From NCBI GenBank assembly GCA_964458545.1, contig CAYWJF010000033.1:1-18104 (forward strand): DNA of 18,104 bases, written 5' to 3'. The DNA comes from JAYFNU01 sp964458545 (GTDB lineage Bacteria > Bacillota > Clostridia > Oscillospirales > Ruminococcaceae). The notes beneath the pieces were generated by a model that was not told the origin of the DNA, made no database searches, and worked only from the letters and a program-made list of their open reading frames with translations. Positions within the stretch are counted from its first letter, which is position 1. Every line of letters starts with the position of its first letter. This document shows positions 1 through 6,476 of this stretch, in pieces. Made by a program: the position numbers and the translations under genes.

Positions 1-1
1 G

Positions 2-850
2 GTAAACGGCGTTTCCGCGCGTGAGCTTGTCAACCAAAAGACGATGGATATGCTCACCGAAAGTGTGTTTGTTGAAAAGGAGTACGAGCGTCTCGGGTTA
101 GAGCTAACCGAGATGGACGAGTACTACATTAATTATTACGTTTATCAAACATGGAGCCAGTACGGCGCGTACTACGAAAAGAACGGCATTAATCAGGCAA
201 GCTTTACCGATGTACAGACAAGAAGCTACAAGAGCTCGCTTCTCGTAGATAAGCTTTACGGCGTAGATGGCGAAAAAGCGTTTTCCGAAGACGAATTCCG
301 CGCCTATTATAACGAACATTACACGAAGATAGACTATATCGAATTTCCCTTAACGGACGGCTCAGGAGCCGCGCTTTCCACTGAAACCGTTATTGCCGTC
401 TCAGACGTAATCGCCAAGATGCTTGCAGACGCAAAGGAGAGCGACAGCATAGAGCACGCCTTCCTTGCATATTTTGGCGAAGTAGCCGCAATAGTCGGCT
501 CTGAGCAGGTGGCGGACGAGGCGTCCTTCCAGTCGGCGTTCCACCCGAACGCCGCGGTGTCCGACCTTAATGGAAGCTTTACCCCCGAATTCTTTGCGCA
601 GGCAAAAGCGCTCAAGGTGGGCGAGTATGACGTCTTTAACACCGGTACGTCGATTTACCTTTATAAGGCGAATGGGCTTGCTGAGGACGAGGATTATTCC
701 GGCGAGCTTTCTACAATGACTATGTATATGGCGGCGGAGCCGTTTGAAGCGTATGTAAAGGAAAACACAGCGAACTACACTGTAAGCGAGGATAAACGCG
801 CGCGCGAATACTACTCTCTCGATAAGATGATACCAATAGTTCAACAGTAA
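2..850 (+). CDS. PrsA/SurA-like foldase (peptidyl-prolyl isomerase family), 3' part only
   Basis: The reading frame is open at the left edge of the window, so the N-terminus, including any signal peptide or lipobox, is missing; 282 residues are visible. The visible part resembles the chaperone region of PrsA/SurA foldases: a charged, tyrosine-rich helical stretch followed by a segment of the type SEDEFRAYYNEHYTKIDY, which matches the 'ysdeeikaYYdenydki' helix leading into a parvulin domain. The next ~120 residues have a parvulin-like layout (an A-rich helix, then FFAQAKALKVGEYDVF and a final strand like Pv.t..GyhIikv), but the usual GGdLG motif is not evident, so isomerase activity is doubtful. 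Inference: an exported or membrane-anchored folding factor acting outside the membrane. The gene ends at a strong hairpin shared with the convergent kinase gene. Confidence is moderate because the start is outside the window. Confidence 0.6.
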   Translation, partial: VNGVSARELVNQKTMDMLTESVFVEKEYERLGLELTEMDEYYINYYVYQTWSQYGAYYEKNGINQASFTDVQTRSYKSSLLVDKLYGVDGEKAFSEDEFRAYYNEHYTKIDYIEFPLTDGSGAALSTETVIAVSDVIAKMLADAKESDSIEHAFLAYFGEVAAIVGSEQVADEASFQSAFHPNAAVSDLNGSFTPEFFAQAKALKVGEYDVFNTGTSIYLYKANGLAEDEDYSGELSTMTMYMAAEPFEAYVKENTANYTVSEDKRAREYYSLDKMIPIVQQ

Positions 851-852
851 GA

Positions 853-882
853 AAAAACGCCCTGAAATTTCAGGGCGTTTTT
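853..882. terminator. Bidirectional intrinsic terminator between convergent genes
   Basis: A perfect inverted repeat, 15 bases per arm and centred at 867/868, lies 2 bases after the foldase stop and 16 bases after the kinase stop. The GC-rich core CGCCCTGAAA/TTTCAGGGCG is flanked by an A run on the left and a T run on the right. A U tract therefore follows the hairpin in either direction, and it can stop transcription of both genes. Confidence 0.9.
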
Positions 883-898
883 ATTATTCGTATCTGTT

Positions 899-2005
899 TT
901 ATTTAGGAAGGCTGCAAAGCTCGCAGCATTCAACGCACACGGGCGAAAACTTATTTGTTACATATTTTGAAACCGTCGAGCTGAAGCTTAGGTCTGAGCT
1001 TTCGCCCTTCGCGAAGGACATAAGTATCGTGGTGCCCTCGCCGAACTCGCTGCTGACGATAAGCGAGCCGCCGTGCGCTTCGCAGAAGAGCGCCGCAACG
1101 GTAAGACCAAGCCCTATACCCGGGCGGAAGGAGCTGTCGTTCGCGGGCTCAGAGGAGAAGAAGGGGTCGCAGACGTTAACGAGGTTTTCGCGGACTATTC
1201 CCGCGCCCTTGTCCTTAACGGTAAGCGAAACCGTGCTTTCCGTGGAGGAAAGAGTAACTTCTATGGAATTTCCGTCACGCGTATATTTCATAGAGTTAAG
1301 TAGGACGTTAAGCAGAGATTTTTCAAAAAAACCGACGTCTATCGAGACGTTTAGCGGCTTATCGGGTACACTAAGAGAAATAGGAATTGTGGGCGTTACA
1401 ATAGCGCTTGTGGATTTACACAGCGCGCTGACAAGCTCAACCAAGTCTCCCGTTCGGCGATTAAGGCATTCACCCTCGCGGTAGAAGCGAGAGAGCCACT
1501 CGATATTCTGGATATTCCTAAGTATTTTATAGGACGAGCGGCGGATGTTCTGAAACTGACCCTCTATTTCGGGGCTGTCGTTCGACAAATCCGCTTCAAC
1601 GGCGCTGGAGGCGAGCGCTATTTCGGAGACGTAATTACGAATAGCGTGCGCGATTATTTCTGCGCTTCCTATGTTTATTGGTGAGTAAAGTCCGTTCATA
1701 AGTATACCGCCCTTCAAAAACCACGCCGCGTAGCAGTTGTCGTCGAGCGCGGCAAAGGTTACGTCGCCGCCGACGGAAAGTACGGGAGTAAGGGCTAAAC
1801 GGGCGAAGCGTCGGGTTTTTAAAAGCTCCTTTACGTTGTCGAGGTTAAGCTGACTTAAGGCGTGTTCCTTTTCAGGTTTAAATACGGCGTTGTCGTTATA
1901 AGAGCTCTTGTTTGCCCAGATGAGATTGAAGTCGCAGTCGTAAATAACAACAGGATACTCGCAGTCATCATAGGTTTTTTTGAAGTTAATAAATGATTCT
2001 TTCAC
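899..2005 (-). CDS. Cytosolic PAS-domain sensor histidine kinase with C-terminal cysteine cluster
   Basis: A 368-residue protein with the layout of a sensor histidine kinase. Residues ~15-100 look like a PAS fold (YPVVIYDCDFNLIWANKS). A dimerisation/phosphoacceptor helix carries AHAIRNYV with candidate His120. The HATPase_c domain (~220-335) has an N box (FFEKSLLNVLLNSMKYT), a G1 box (DKGAGI, 265-270), an F box (DPFFSSEP) and a G2 box (GIGLGLTVA, 296-304). No membrane segment is seen, so it probably senses a cytoplasmic signal. No response regulator gene lies beside it, as is usual for the orphan kinases of sporulating clostridia; a role in a Spo0A-type relay is only a guess. The last 15 residues hold Cys357, 360, 361 and 364 (C-x2-C-C-x2-C), which is not part of the kinase family. 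The start is GTG, chosen because AAAGGAG sits 7 bases upstream. Confidence 0.85.
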   Translation of the reverse strand: MKESFINFKKTYDDCEYPVVIYDCDFNLIWANKSSYNDNAVFKPEKEHALSQLNLDNVKELLKTRRFARLALTPVLSVGGDVTFAALDDNCYAAWFLKGGILMNGLYSPINIGSAEIIAHAIRNYVSEIALASSAVEADLSNDSPEIEGQFQNIRRSSYKILRNIQNIEWLSRFYREGECLNRRTGDLVELVSALCKSTSAIVTPTIPISLSVPDKPLNVSIDVGFFEKSLLNVLLNSMKYTRDGNSIEVTLSSTESTVSLTVKDKGAGIVRENLVNVCDPFFSSEPANDSSFRPGIGLGLTVAALFCEAHGGSLIVSSEFGEGTTILMSFAKGESSDLSFSSTVSKYVTNKFSPVCVECCELCSLPK

Positions 2006-2012
2006 CTTGCGG

Positions 2013-2019
2013 CTCCTTT
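2013..2019 (-). promoter_or_regulatory. Shine-Dalgarno site fixing the GTG start of the kinase gene
   Basis: On the minus strand AAAGGAG is followed by 7 bases and then GTG at 2005-2003. There is no competing ATG nearby with a comparable site, so the GTG start is well supported. Confidence 0.8.
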
Positions 2020-2035
2020 CGATTTAATTGAAATC

Positions 2036-2041
2036 ATTATA
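2036..2041 (-). promoter_or_regulatory. Extended -10 element of the kinase promoter
   Basis: The minus strand reads TGTTATAATG here, a consensus TATAAT preceded by TGn at the extended -10 position, about 31 bases before the GTG start. No good -35 hexamer is seen at 16-18 bases upstream, which is compatible with an extended -10 promoter. Confidence 0.55.
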
Positions 2042-2101
2042 ACAAATAATTGGGTTTTAGTATATACTGACCATCTATATTTTAGCGTAAAGATTTTGCG
2101 A

Positions 2102-2297
2102 AATTCAACATAAAACCGCATATGTGTGTTGAAAACCCGATAAAAACTGTTGAAGTCGAGACGAAAATAAGACAAAAACCTACAAGTGGCAAGAGAATAG
2201 CGCCTAATACTGGGAATATTACGAAAAAAATACAAAATTCGCAATTGTTGAAAACTCTGTTGAAACTGTTAAAACGCACAAAAACGGAAGTTGAAAA
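2102..2297. repeat. Cluster of DnaA-box-like nonamers in the divergent kinase/femX intergenic region
   Basis: This occupies most of the 380-bp gene-free stretch 2006-2385. Exact copies of TGTTGAAAA (reverse complement TTTTCAACA) lie at 2127-2135 and 2246-2254. Near copies lie at 2148-2156 (TGTTGAAGT), 2258-2266 (TGTTGAAAC), 2267-2275 (TGTTAAAAC) and 2289-2297 (AGTTGAAAA), all in the same orientation. One weaker copy in the opposite orientation is at 2102-2110. The same nonamer recurs in the dnaN-dnaA intergenic region and at the dnaA promoter, so I read these as candidate DnaA sites. No trinucleotide trio or GC patch accompanies them here. Short frames in this stretch lack recognisable proteins. 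Confidence 0.5.
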
Positions 2298-2341
2298 AAG
2301 CAAAAAATGTTCAGCGGATTTTCGGAAAAATGGCGAAAATA

Positions 2342-2350
2342 TGGTATAAT
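2342..2350 (+). promoter_or_regulatory. Extended -10 promoter of the femX-CPBP operon
   Basis: TGGTATAAT is a perfect TATAAT with a TGn extension, ending 35 bases before the ATG of the Fem-family gene. The -35 region (around 2321-2326, TTCGGA) is poor, as often with extended -10 promoters. It lies about 45 bases downstream of the last DnaA-box-like nonamer. Confidence 0.65.
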
Positions 2351-2385
2351 ACTTTCAATATGTACTGTAGCGGGTTATTGCGGAA

Positions 2386-3663
2386 ATGAAGTTTGTAGAA
2401 AACGTTAAAACCGAAGAATTCGACGCCTTTGTCAAAAGCCACCCTACTAAGTCGCATTTTATGCAGTCGGCGGCGTGGGGTGAGTTTTCACGCGCCGAAA
2501 AGGGTCTTACCCCACACTATGTAGGGTTAACCGACGAAAACGGCGAGCTTCGCGCGGCGGCGCTTCTGCTTGAAAGAAAACCGCCTATGTTCCCCTCGTA
2601 CCTATACTGTCCGCGCGGCTATGTTATTGATTTTGCCGACAACGCGCTGCTATCTGAGTTTTCGGCGGATATTCGCGCCTTCGCGAGGAAACGCGGAGCT
2701 ATGTTTGTTAAAATAGACCCAGACGTTGAGCGCCGCTCGATAGACCGCGACGGAAACGCGGACGGGGCTTTCAGTAACGAGAATATAATTAGCGCGCTTA
2801 AGACGCTCGGCTACCGCCACCGTGGCTTTAATATGGGCTTCGAGGGCAGACAGCCCCGCTTTACCTTTAGAATAGACCTTACCCGCGATAAGGCGGCGAT
2901 AGAGAAGGCGATAGTCGGCAACGTTATGAAGAACGTAAGGAAGTCCTATTCCTACGCCGTTACCGTATGCCACGGGACAAGCGCGGATATTCCTGAGCTT
3001 CATAGGCTCATCTCCCTTACGGGCGAGCGTGACGAGTTTGTAGGCTATAATGAGAGCTATTATCAAAACTTCTATGATATTCTCAGTAAGCAAGGTATGG
3101 CGACGCTGTATCTTGGCAAGGTGAACCCCGAGAAAACGGTGCTTATGCTGAAAGACTCGCTTTCGGAGCTGCTTGAAAAGAGGAAAACCCTCAAGCGCGA
3201 GGGTGTGCTCAACGAGTCCTACCTTTCCGAGCAAAGGCTTTTAAAAGAGATTGCGCTTTTCGAGGCTTACGCGAAGGAATATGAGGGCGACGTTACCATA
3301 AGCGCGCACCTTGTCGTGCGCTACGGCGAAAAGGCGTGGGCGGTGCACGCGGGAAGCGATAAGCTGATGAGCGAAAGCTTCGTAAATAACCGCGTATACT
3401 ATGAAAAGCTTATGGAAGCGAAGGAGAACGGCGCAAAACTGCTCGACCAGTTCGGCACCGTCGGCAACCCAAACGACAGTCCGCTAAAAAGCCTTCACGA
3501 GTTCAAGCGTCAGTTCGGTGGAAGGTATGTGGAATTTATCGGTGAGTTCGACCTCGTTACAAAGCCGTTTTGGTACTTCGTTTATGAAAAGCTTCTTCCG
3601 ATATATCGGAATGTAAGAATAGATATCAAATTGCGTAAAAAGAAAGGAAACAAACAGAAATGA
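2386..3663 (+). CDS. Fem-family (MurM/FemX-type) peptidoglycan interpeptide-bridge aminoacyltransferase
   Basis: A 425-residue protein of FemABX size and layout. The N-terminal acetyltransferase-like half starts with a segment typical of the family (SHFMQSAAWGEFSRAEKG and, later, YLYCPRGYVIDF). The basic segment GNVMKNVRKSYSYAVTV (~178-194) corresponds to the conserved 'rr.ir.a.k.gv' stretch. A charged helical hairpin (~250-300) matches the coiled-coil arm that resembles seryl-tRNA synthetase. A second transferase half follows, with GSDKLMSESFVNNRVYYEKLMEA and a FGGRYVEFIGEFDLV ending. Family role: transfer of amino acids from aminoacyl-tRNA to the stem peptide of lipid-linked peptidoglycan precursors on the cytoplasmic face. 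Which amino acid is added cannot be told. Its TGA overlaps the ATG of the next gene. The Shine-Dalgarno site is weak (CGGAA directly before the ATG). Confidence 0.88.
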   Translation: MKFVENVKTEEFDAFVKSHPTKSHFMQSAAWGEFSRAEKGLTPHYVGLTDENGELRAAALLLERKPPMFPSYLYCPRGYVIDFADNALLSEFSADIRAFARKRGAMFVKIDPDVERRSIDRDGNADGAFSNENIISALKTLGYRHRGFNMGFEGRQPRFTFRIDLTRDKAAIEKAIVGNVMKNVRKSYSYAVTVCHGTSADIPELHRLISLTGERDEFVGYNESYYQNFYDILSKQGMATLYLGKVNPEKTVLMLKDSLSELLEKRKTLKREGVLNESYLSEQRLLKEIALFEAYAKEYEGDVTISAHLVVRYGEKAWAVHAGSDKLMSESFVNNRVYYEKLMEAKENGAKLLDQFGTVGNPNDSPLKSLHEFKRQFGGRYVEFIGEFDLVTKPFWYFVYEKLLPIYRNVRIDIKLRKKKGNKQK

Positions 3664-4613
3664 CAAGAAGAGACTTTTCGAAGCTTGGTTTCGCGGTACT
3701 GATTTCCGCGCTTGCGGCGAACGTCGCCTCAATGGTTCCGAGCTGGATTTTTCCCGAGGGAATTCCCGGAGAATGGGCTATCTATCTGCCGCTTATAGCG
3801 TTTTATGTGGTGCTTGTTCCCGTAGCGCTCCTCGTTTTCACGGTGCTTTCGCCAATCAAGGCTGACGGCGGCGCGTTAGTAAGCGAGCAGAAGCCTAAGC
3901 TTAAAATGACCTTTATTCTGCTTATCGGCATCTTCTGCTTCTGTATGGCTTGCTCCTACCTCGGTAACGTCGTGGGTATCGGCTTCACCTATGCGCTCTC
4001 AACACTTGTGTTTGGAAAAACAACCAGCATACTTAATCCTATGACAAATATAATGAGCACCAACTATCTGCTCGCTTTCCTTGTCGTCGCGGTGCTCGCG
4101 CCCATATGCGAGGAGTTCGTTTTCAGAAAGCTTCTGCTTGACCGCCTTCGTCCAGCGGGCGAGCTTCCCGCCATACTATGCTGTGGCTTGGCGTTTGGAA
4201 TGTATCACCTTAACTTCACCCAGTTCTTCTACGCCGCTATACTCGGCTTCATCTTCTCGTATATTACATTAAAAACGGGAACAATACTTTGGTCCACTAT
4301 ATTACATATTATGATTAACACAATGGGCTCGGTTGTAATGAGCTACCTTGCTTCGGGTATGAACCTTGAAAACCCCACCGACCCGAAAACTATACTGTTC
4401 TCCTTTGCTATTCTCGGCATAGTCGGTCTGCTCTTCGTAGGCGGAATTATCTTCCTCGCCCTCACCCTCTCCCGCAAGGGAATAAAGATAGAAAAGAGTG
4501 CGGAAACCGACCCCGCGAAGAAGGCAACCTTCTCGAAGGCGTTCTTGAACGTCGGCGTAATTATCTACACGGTGGTTTGCCTCGCGATGTTCGCTGTGAT
4601 GCTCGCCGCGTAA
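3660..4613 (+). CDS. CPBP-family intramembrane metalloprotease homologue (CAAX protease/ABI type)
   Basis: A 317-residue integral membrane protein with several hydrophobic segments. It contains the complete set of CPBP (Abi/Rce1-type) motifs: Glu151-Glu152-x3-Arg156 (CEEFVFR), Phe179-x3-His183 (FGMYH) and His216-x3-Asn220 (HIMIN). The glutamate and histidine residues form the catalytic site in the family, so an active protease or peptidase is possible; the substrate is unknown. Other family members in Firmicutes process or give immunity to peptides. The start ATG overlaps the stop of the Fem-family gene (ATGA) and is preceded by AAAGGA inside that gene, so the two are translationally coupled and probably act in envelope biology together. 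No convincing terminator follows, although gap has its own promoter. Confidence 0.88.
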   Translation: MTRRDFSKLGFAVLISALAANVASMVPSWIFPEGIPGEWAIYLPLIAFYVVLVPVALLVFTVLSPIKADGGALVSEQKPKLKMTFILLIGIFCFCMACSYLGNVVGIGFTYALSTLVFGKTTSILNPMTNIMSTNYLLAFLVVAVLAPICEEFVFRKLLLDRLRPAGELPAILCCGLAFGMYHLNFTQFFYAAILGFIFSYITLKTGTILWSTILHIMINTMGSVVMSYLASGMNLENPTDPKTILFSFAILGIVGLLFVGGIIFLALTLSRKGIKIEKSAETDPAKKATFSKAFLNVGVIIYTVVCLAMFAVMLAA

Positions 4614-4672
4614 AAACTGGCGTATTAACTACATTTACGGCATTATTAGGCGTTATATATTTAACAAATTAG

Positions 4673-4692
4673 ACTTGTAATTATGTACAAGT
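4673..4692. promoter_or_regulatory. Inverted repeat over the gap promoter (candidate operator)
   Basis: ACTTGTA (4673-4679) and TACAAGT (4686-4692) form perfect 7-base arms around a 6-base spacer. The repeat covers the -35 hexamer and the start of the promoter spacer, where a repressor would block RNA polymerase. It superficially resembles the Rex site (TTGTGAA-n4-TTCACAA), but TTGT and ACAA are 8 bases apart here rather than 10, so I do not assign it to Rex. Confidence 0.45.
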
Positions 4693-4703
4693 TTTGCTAC
4701 AAT
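4675..4703 (+). promoter_or_regulatory. Sigma-A-type promoter of gap
   Basis: TTGTAA (4675-4680) and TACAAT (4698-4703) are separated by 17 bases, with TGC directly before the -10 (extended -10). Transcription would start near 4710, giving a leader of about 43 bases. GGGGGA at 4738-4743, 9 bases before the ATG, is the ribosome binding site. Confidence 0.75.
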
Positions 4704-4752
4704 ATATTAGCTAAAGCAATAATAAAAATTCAAATATGGGGGATATACCAAA

Positions 4753-5778
4753 ATGAGCAAAATCAAAATCGGTATCAACGGCTTCGGCCGTATCGGACGT
4801 CTCGTTTTCCGCGCTGCGGTTCTTCGTCCGGACGTATTCGACGTAATCGCCATCAACGACCCGTTTATGGACAGCGCCGAGTACATGGCCTATATGACCA
4901 AGTATGACACAGTTCACGGTATCTTCGACGTAGACATCAAGGCGAACGGTGCAGACCTTACGGTTAACGGCGACACCTGCAAGGTCTATAAGGAAATGGA
5001 CCCCGCGAACATTCCTTGGGGCGAAGTCGGCGCTGACTATATCGTAGAGTCCACCGGCGTATTCACAACAACCGAGAAGTGCATGGCTCACATTAAGGGC
5101 GGCGCTAAGAAGGTTATAATCTCCGCTCCCGCGAAGGACGCCGAAACCCAGATGTTTGTCTGCGGCGTAAACCTTAACGTATATAACAAGGATATGCAGG
5201 TTGTTTCCAACGCTTCCTGCACCACCAACTGCCTCGCTCCTCTCGCCAAGGTTATTAATGACACCTTCGGCATTGAGGAAGGTCTTATGACCACCGTTCA
5301 CGCCACCACAGGCACCCAGAAGACGGTTGACTCCGCCTCCAAGAAGGATTGGCGCGGCGGCCGTGCGGCGGCAGGAAACATTATCCCCAGCTCCACAGGC
5401 GCCGCAAAGGCAGTGGGCAAGGTTATCCCCGAGCTTAACGGCAAGCTTACCGGTATGTCCTTCCGCGTACCGACTCTCGACGTTTCCGTCGTAGACCTCA
5501 CCGTACGTCTTAAGAAGGCTGCCACCTATGACGAAATCTGCGCCGCCATCAAGAAGGCGAGCGAAGGCGAGCTTAAGGGCATTCTCGGCTACACCAACGA
5601 AGACGTTGTTTCCAGCGATTTCGTAGGCGACGCGAGAACCTCCATCTTCGACGAGAAGGCGGGCATTATGCTCTCCGACAAGTTCGTAAAGCTTGTATCT
5701 TGGTACGACAACGAGTGGGGTTACAGCAATAAGCTTCTTAACCTCATTGAGCATATGGCTAAGGTTGACGCTGAATAA
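4753..5778 (+). CDS. gap: Glyceraldehyde-3-phosphate dehydrogenase, type I
   Basis: A 341-residue glycolytic enzyme that oxidises and phosphorylates glyceraldehyde 3-phosphate to 1,3-bisphosphoglycerate in the cytoplasm. It has the NAD-binding motif GINGFGRIGR (residues 7-16), Asp36 in AINDPF after the second strand (expected for NAD preference), the active-site motif SNASCTTNC with nucleophile Cys156, and the base His183 (TTVHATTGTQK). The sequence (NDPFMD, YMTKYDTVHG, PELNGKLTGMSFRVPT, WYDNEWGYS) is of the E. coli GapA/eukaryotic kind rather than the Bacillus GapA kind. Codon choice is narrow (GGC, AAG, GTA, CTT), as in a highly expressed gene. It is monocistronic, with its own promoter and terminator and no other glycolytic gene nearby. 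It points towards the replication origin. Confidence 0.97.
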   Translation: MSKIKIGINGFGRIGRLVFRAAVLRPDVFDVIAINDPFMDSAEYMAYMTKYDTVHGIFDVDIKANGADLTVNGDTCKVYKEMDPANIPWGEVGADYIVESTGVFTTTEKCMAHIKGGAKKVIISAPAKDAETQMFVCGVNLNVYNKDMQVVSNASCTTNCLAPLAKVINDTFGIEEGLMTTVHATTGTQKTVDSASKKDWRGGRAAAGNIIPSSTGAAKAVGKVIPELNGKLTGMSFRVPTLDVSVVDLTVRLKKAATYDEICAAIKKASEGELKGILGYTNEDVVSSDFVGDARTSIFDEKAGIMLSDKFVKLVSWYDNEWGYSNKLLNLIEHMAKVDAE

Positions 5779-5796
5779 TTAACTTCTATATGAAGA

Positions 5797-5826
5797 TAAC
5801 CCTCCCGCCTATAGGCGGGAGGGTTA
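5797..5826. terminator. Strong terminator between gap and the convergent kinase gene
   Basis: A perfect 30-base palindrome (arms of 15, centre 5811/5812) with core CCCTCCCGCC/GGCGGGAGGG starts 18 bases after the gap stop. It is followed by TTAATTATTTA on the plus strand. It can also serve the minus-strand kinase gene that ends at 5865. Confidence 0.88.
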
Positions 5827-5864
5827 ATTATTTATGTGCATATGTAACGGGGTTAACAACTATA

Positions 5865-6476
5865 TTAAAGATTAAAGTTGTTTTCGATTATTTTAAGGGT
5901 TTCTTCCTTTGTTGAGTGTTCGTCGGTGACGGTGAAGCTGTAGCCCTCCGCAATACACCGCGCCTTTACGCTACTTGCGAAAAGCGCGTCGCGCTCCATC
6001 CAGTTATAAAAGGCGGCGTCCTTGTCGGTGCAGCCTTCAAGCACTTGTGAAATCAACGGGCGGGCACGATAACGCGAAAGCTGAAAGTCCTTTGTCGGAA
6101 TAACCGCGATATAATGCCGCGCGTCTATTCCCAGCGCCTTCATTAGCTCGGGTAGAAACGCCGCACCCTCGGCTACAATATCCGTTTCACCGTTTCTGAG
6201 CTTCTCAATATCAGACATAACAAGGTCGAAAATTTCGTGGTAAAACTCAAGCTCCTCTTCATTTTGAAGCGCGGGGCTTCGCATCCATATCTCGTCTTGA
6301 GTAAGCCGCGAAAGCGTAGAGCATATTGGTGCGCCGCGAGCCGCCGCATTCGCGGTATAGTCATCAAGATAGTCGTCTACCTTAAAGTAGTGAAAGCCGT
6401 ACTTATTTGTTAACGCCTCGGCGGCGGTTGACTTGCCACTACAGGGTGAGCCGCCTATAAAGTAGATTTGGGACAT
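5865..6476 (-). CDS. P-loop small-molecule or nucleotide kinase-like ATPase, substrate unknown
   Basis: A 203-residue protein starting MSQIYFIGGSPCSGKST, with the Walker A motif at residues 8-17 directly after the first strand, as in adenylate kinase-, zeta toxin- and AAA_33-like P-loop kinases. VDDY (~32-35) lies where these enzymes place a substrate-binding Asp after the second strand. ETDIVAEGAAFLPELM resembles their Walker-B-like strand, and an Arg-rich segment (LSRYRARPLI) could form the lid. No closer family is recognised and the substrate is unknown. The frame extends 38 codons further upstream, but I chose the ATG at 6476 because it begins right at the P-loop strand and has AAGGA 9 bases upstream. 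The gene overlaps the end of the upstream acyltransferase gene by 22 bases, so the two are likely one operon. Confidence 0.7.
   Translation of the reverse strand: MSQIYFIGGSPCSGKSTAAEALTNKYGFHYFKVDDYLDDYTANAAARGAPICSTLSRLTQDEIWMRSPALQNEEELEFYHEIFDLVMSDIEKLRNGETDIVAEGAAFLPELMKALGIDARHYIAVIPTKDFQLSRYRARPLISQVLEGCTDKDAAFYNWMERDALFASSVKARCIAEGYSFTVTDEHSTKEETLKIIENNFNL

Noticed and set aside
70..78. An exact TGTTGAAAA inside the foldase gene
   Set aside because: It is an isolated copy within coding sequence (codons for Phe-Val-Glu-Lys) with no near copies around it, so it is likely to be chance.
2002..2349. Short overlapping frames (73-80 codons) in the kinase/femX intergenic region
   Set aside because: Compositions are those of AT-rich non-coding DNA, there are no good ribosome binding sites, and the stretch contains two promoters and the nonamer cluster.
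4675..4690. Rex repressor site at gap
   Set aside because: TTGT and ACAA are present but 8 rather than 10 bases apart, and the inner GAA/TTC bases do not match.
4711..5754. A 347-codon open frame on the strand opposite gap
   Set aside because: It mirrors the biased codons of gap and shows no recognisable domain. gap itself has full family motifs, promoter, ribosome binding site and terminator.
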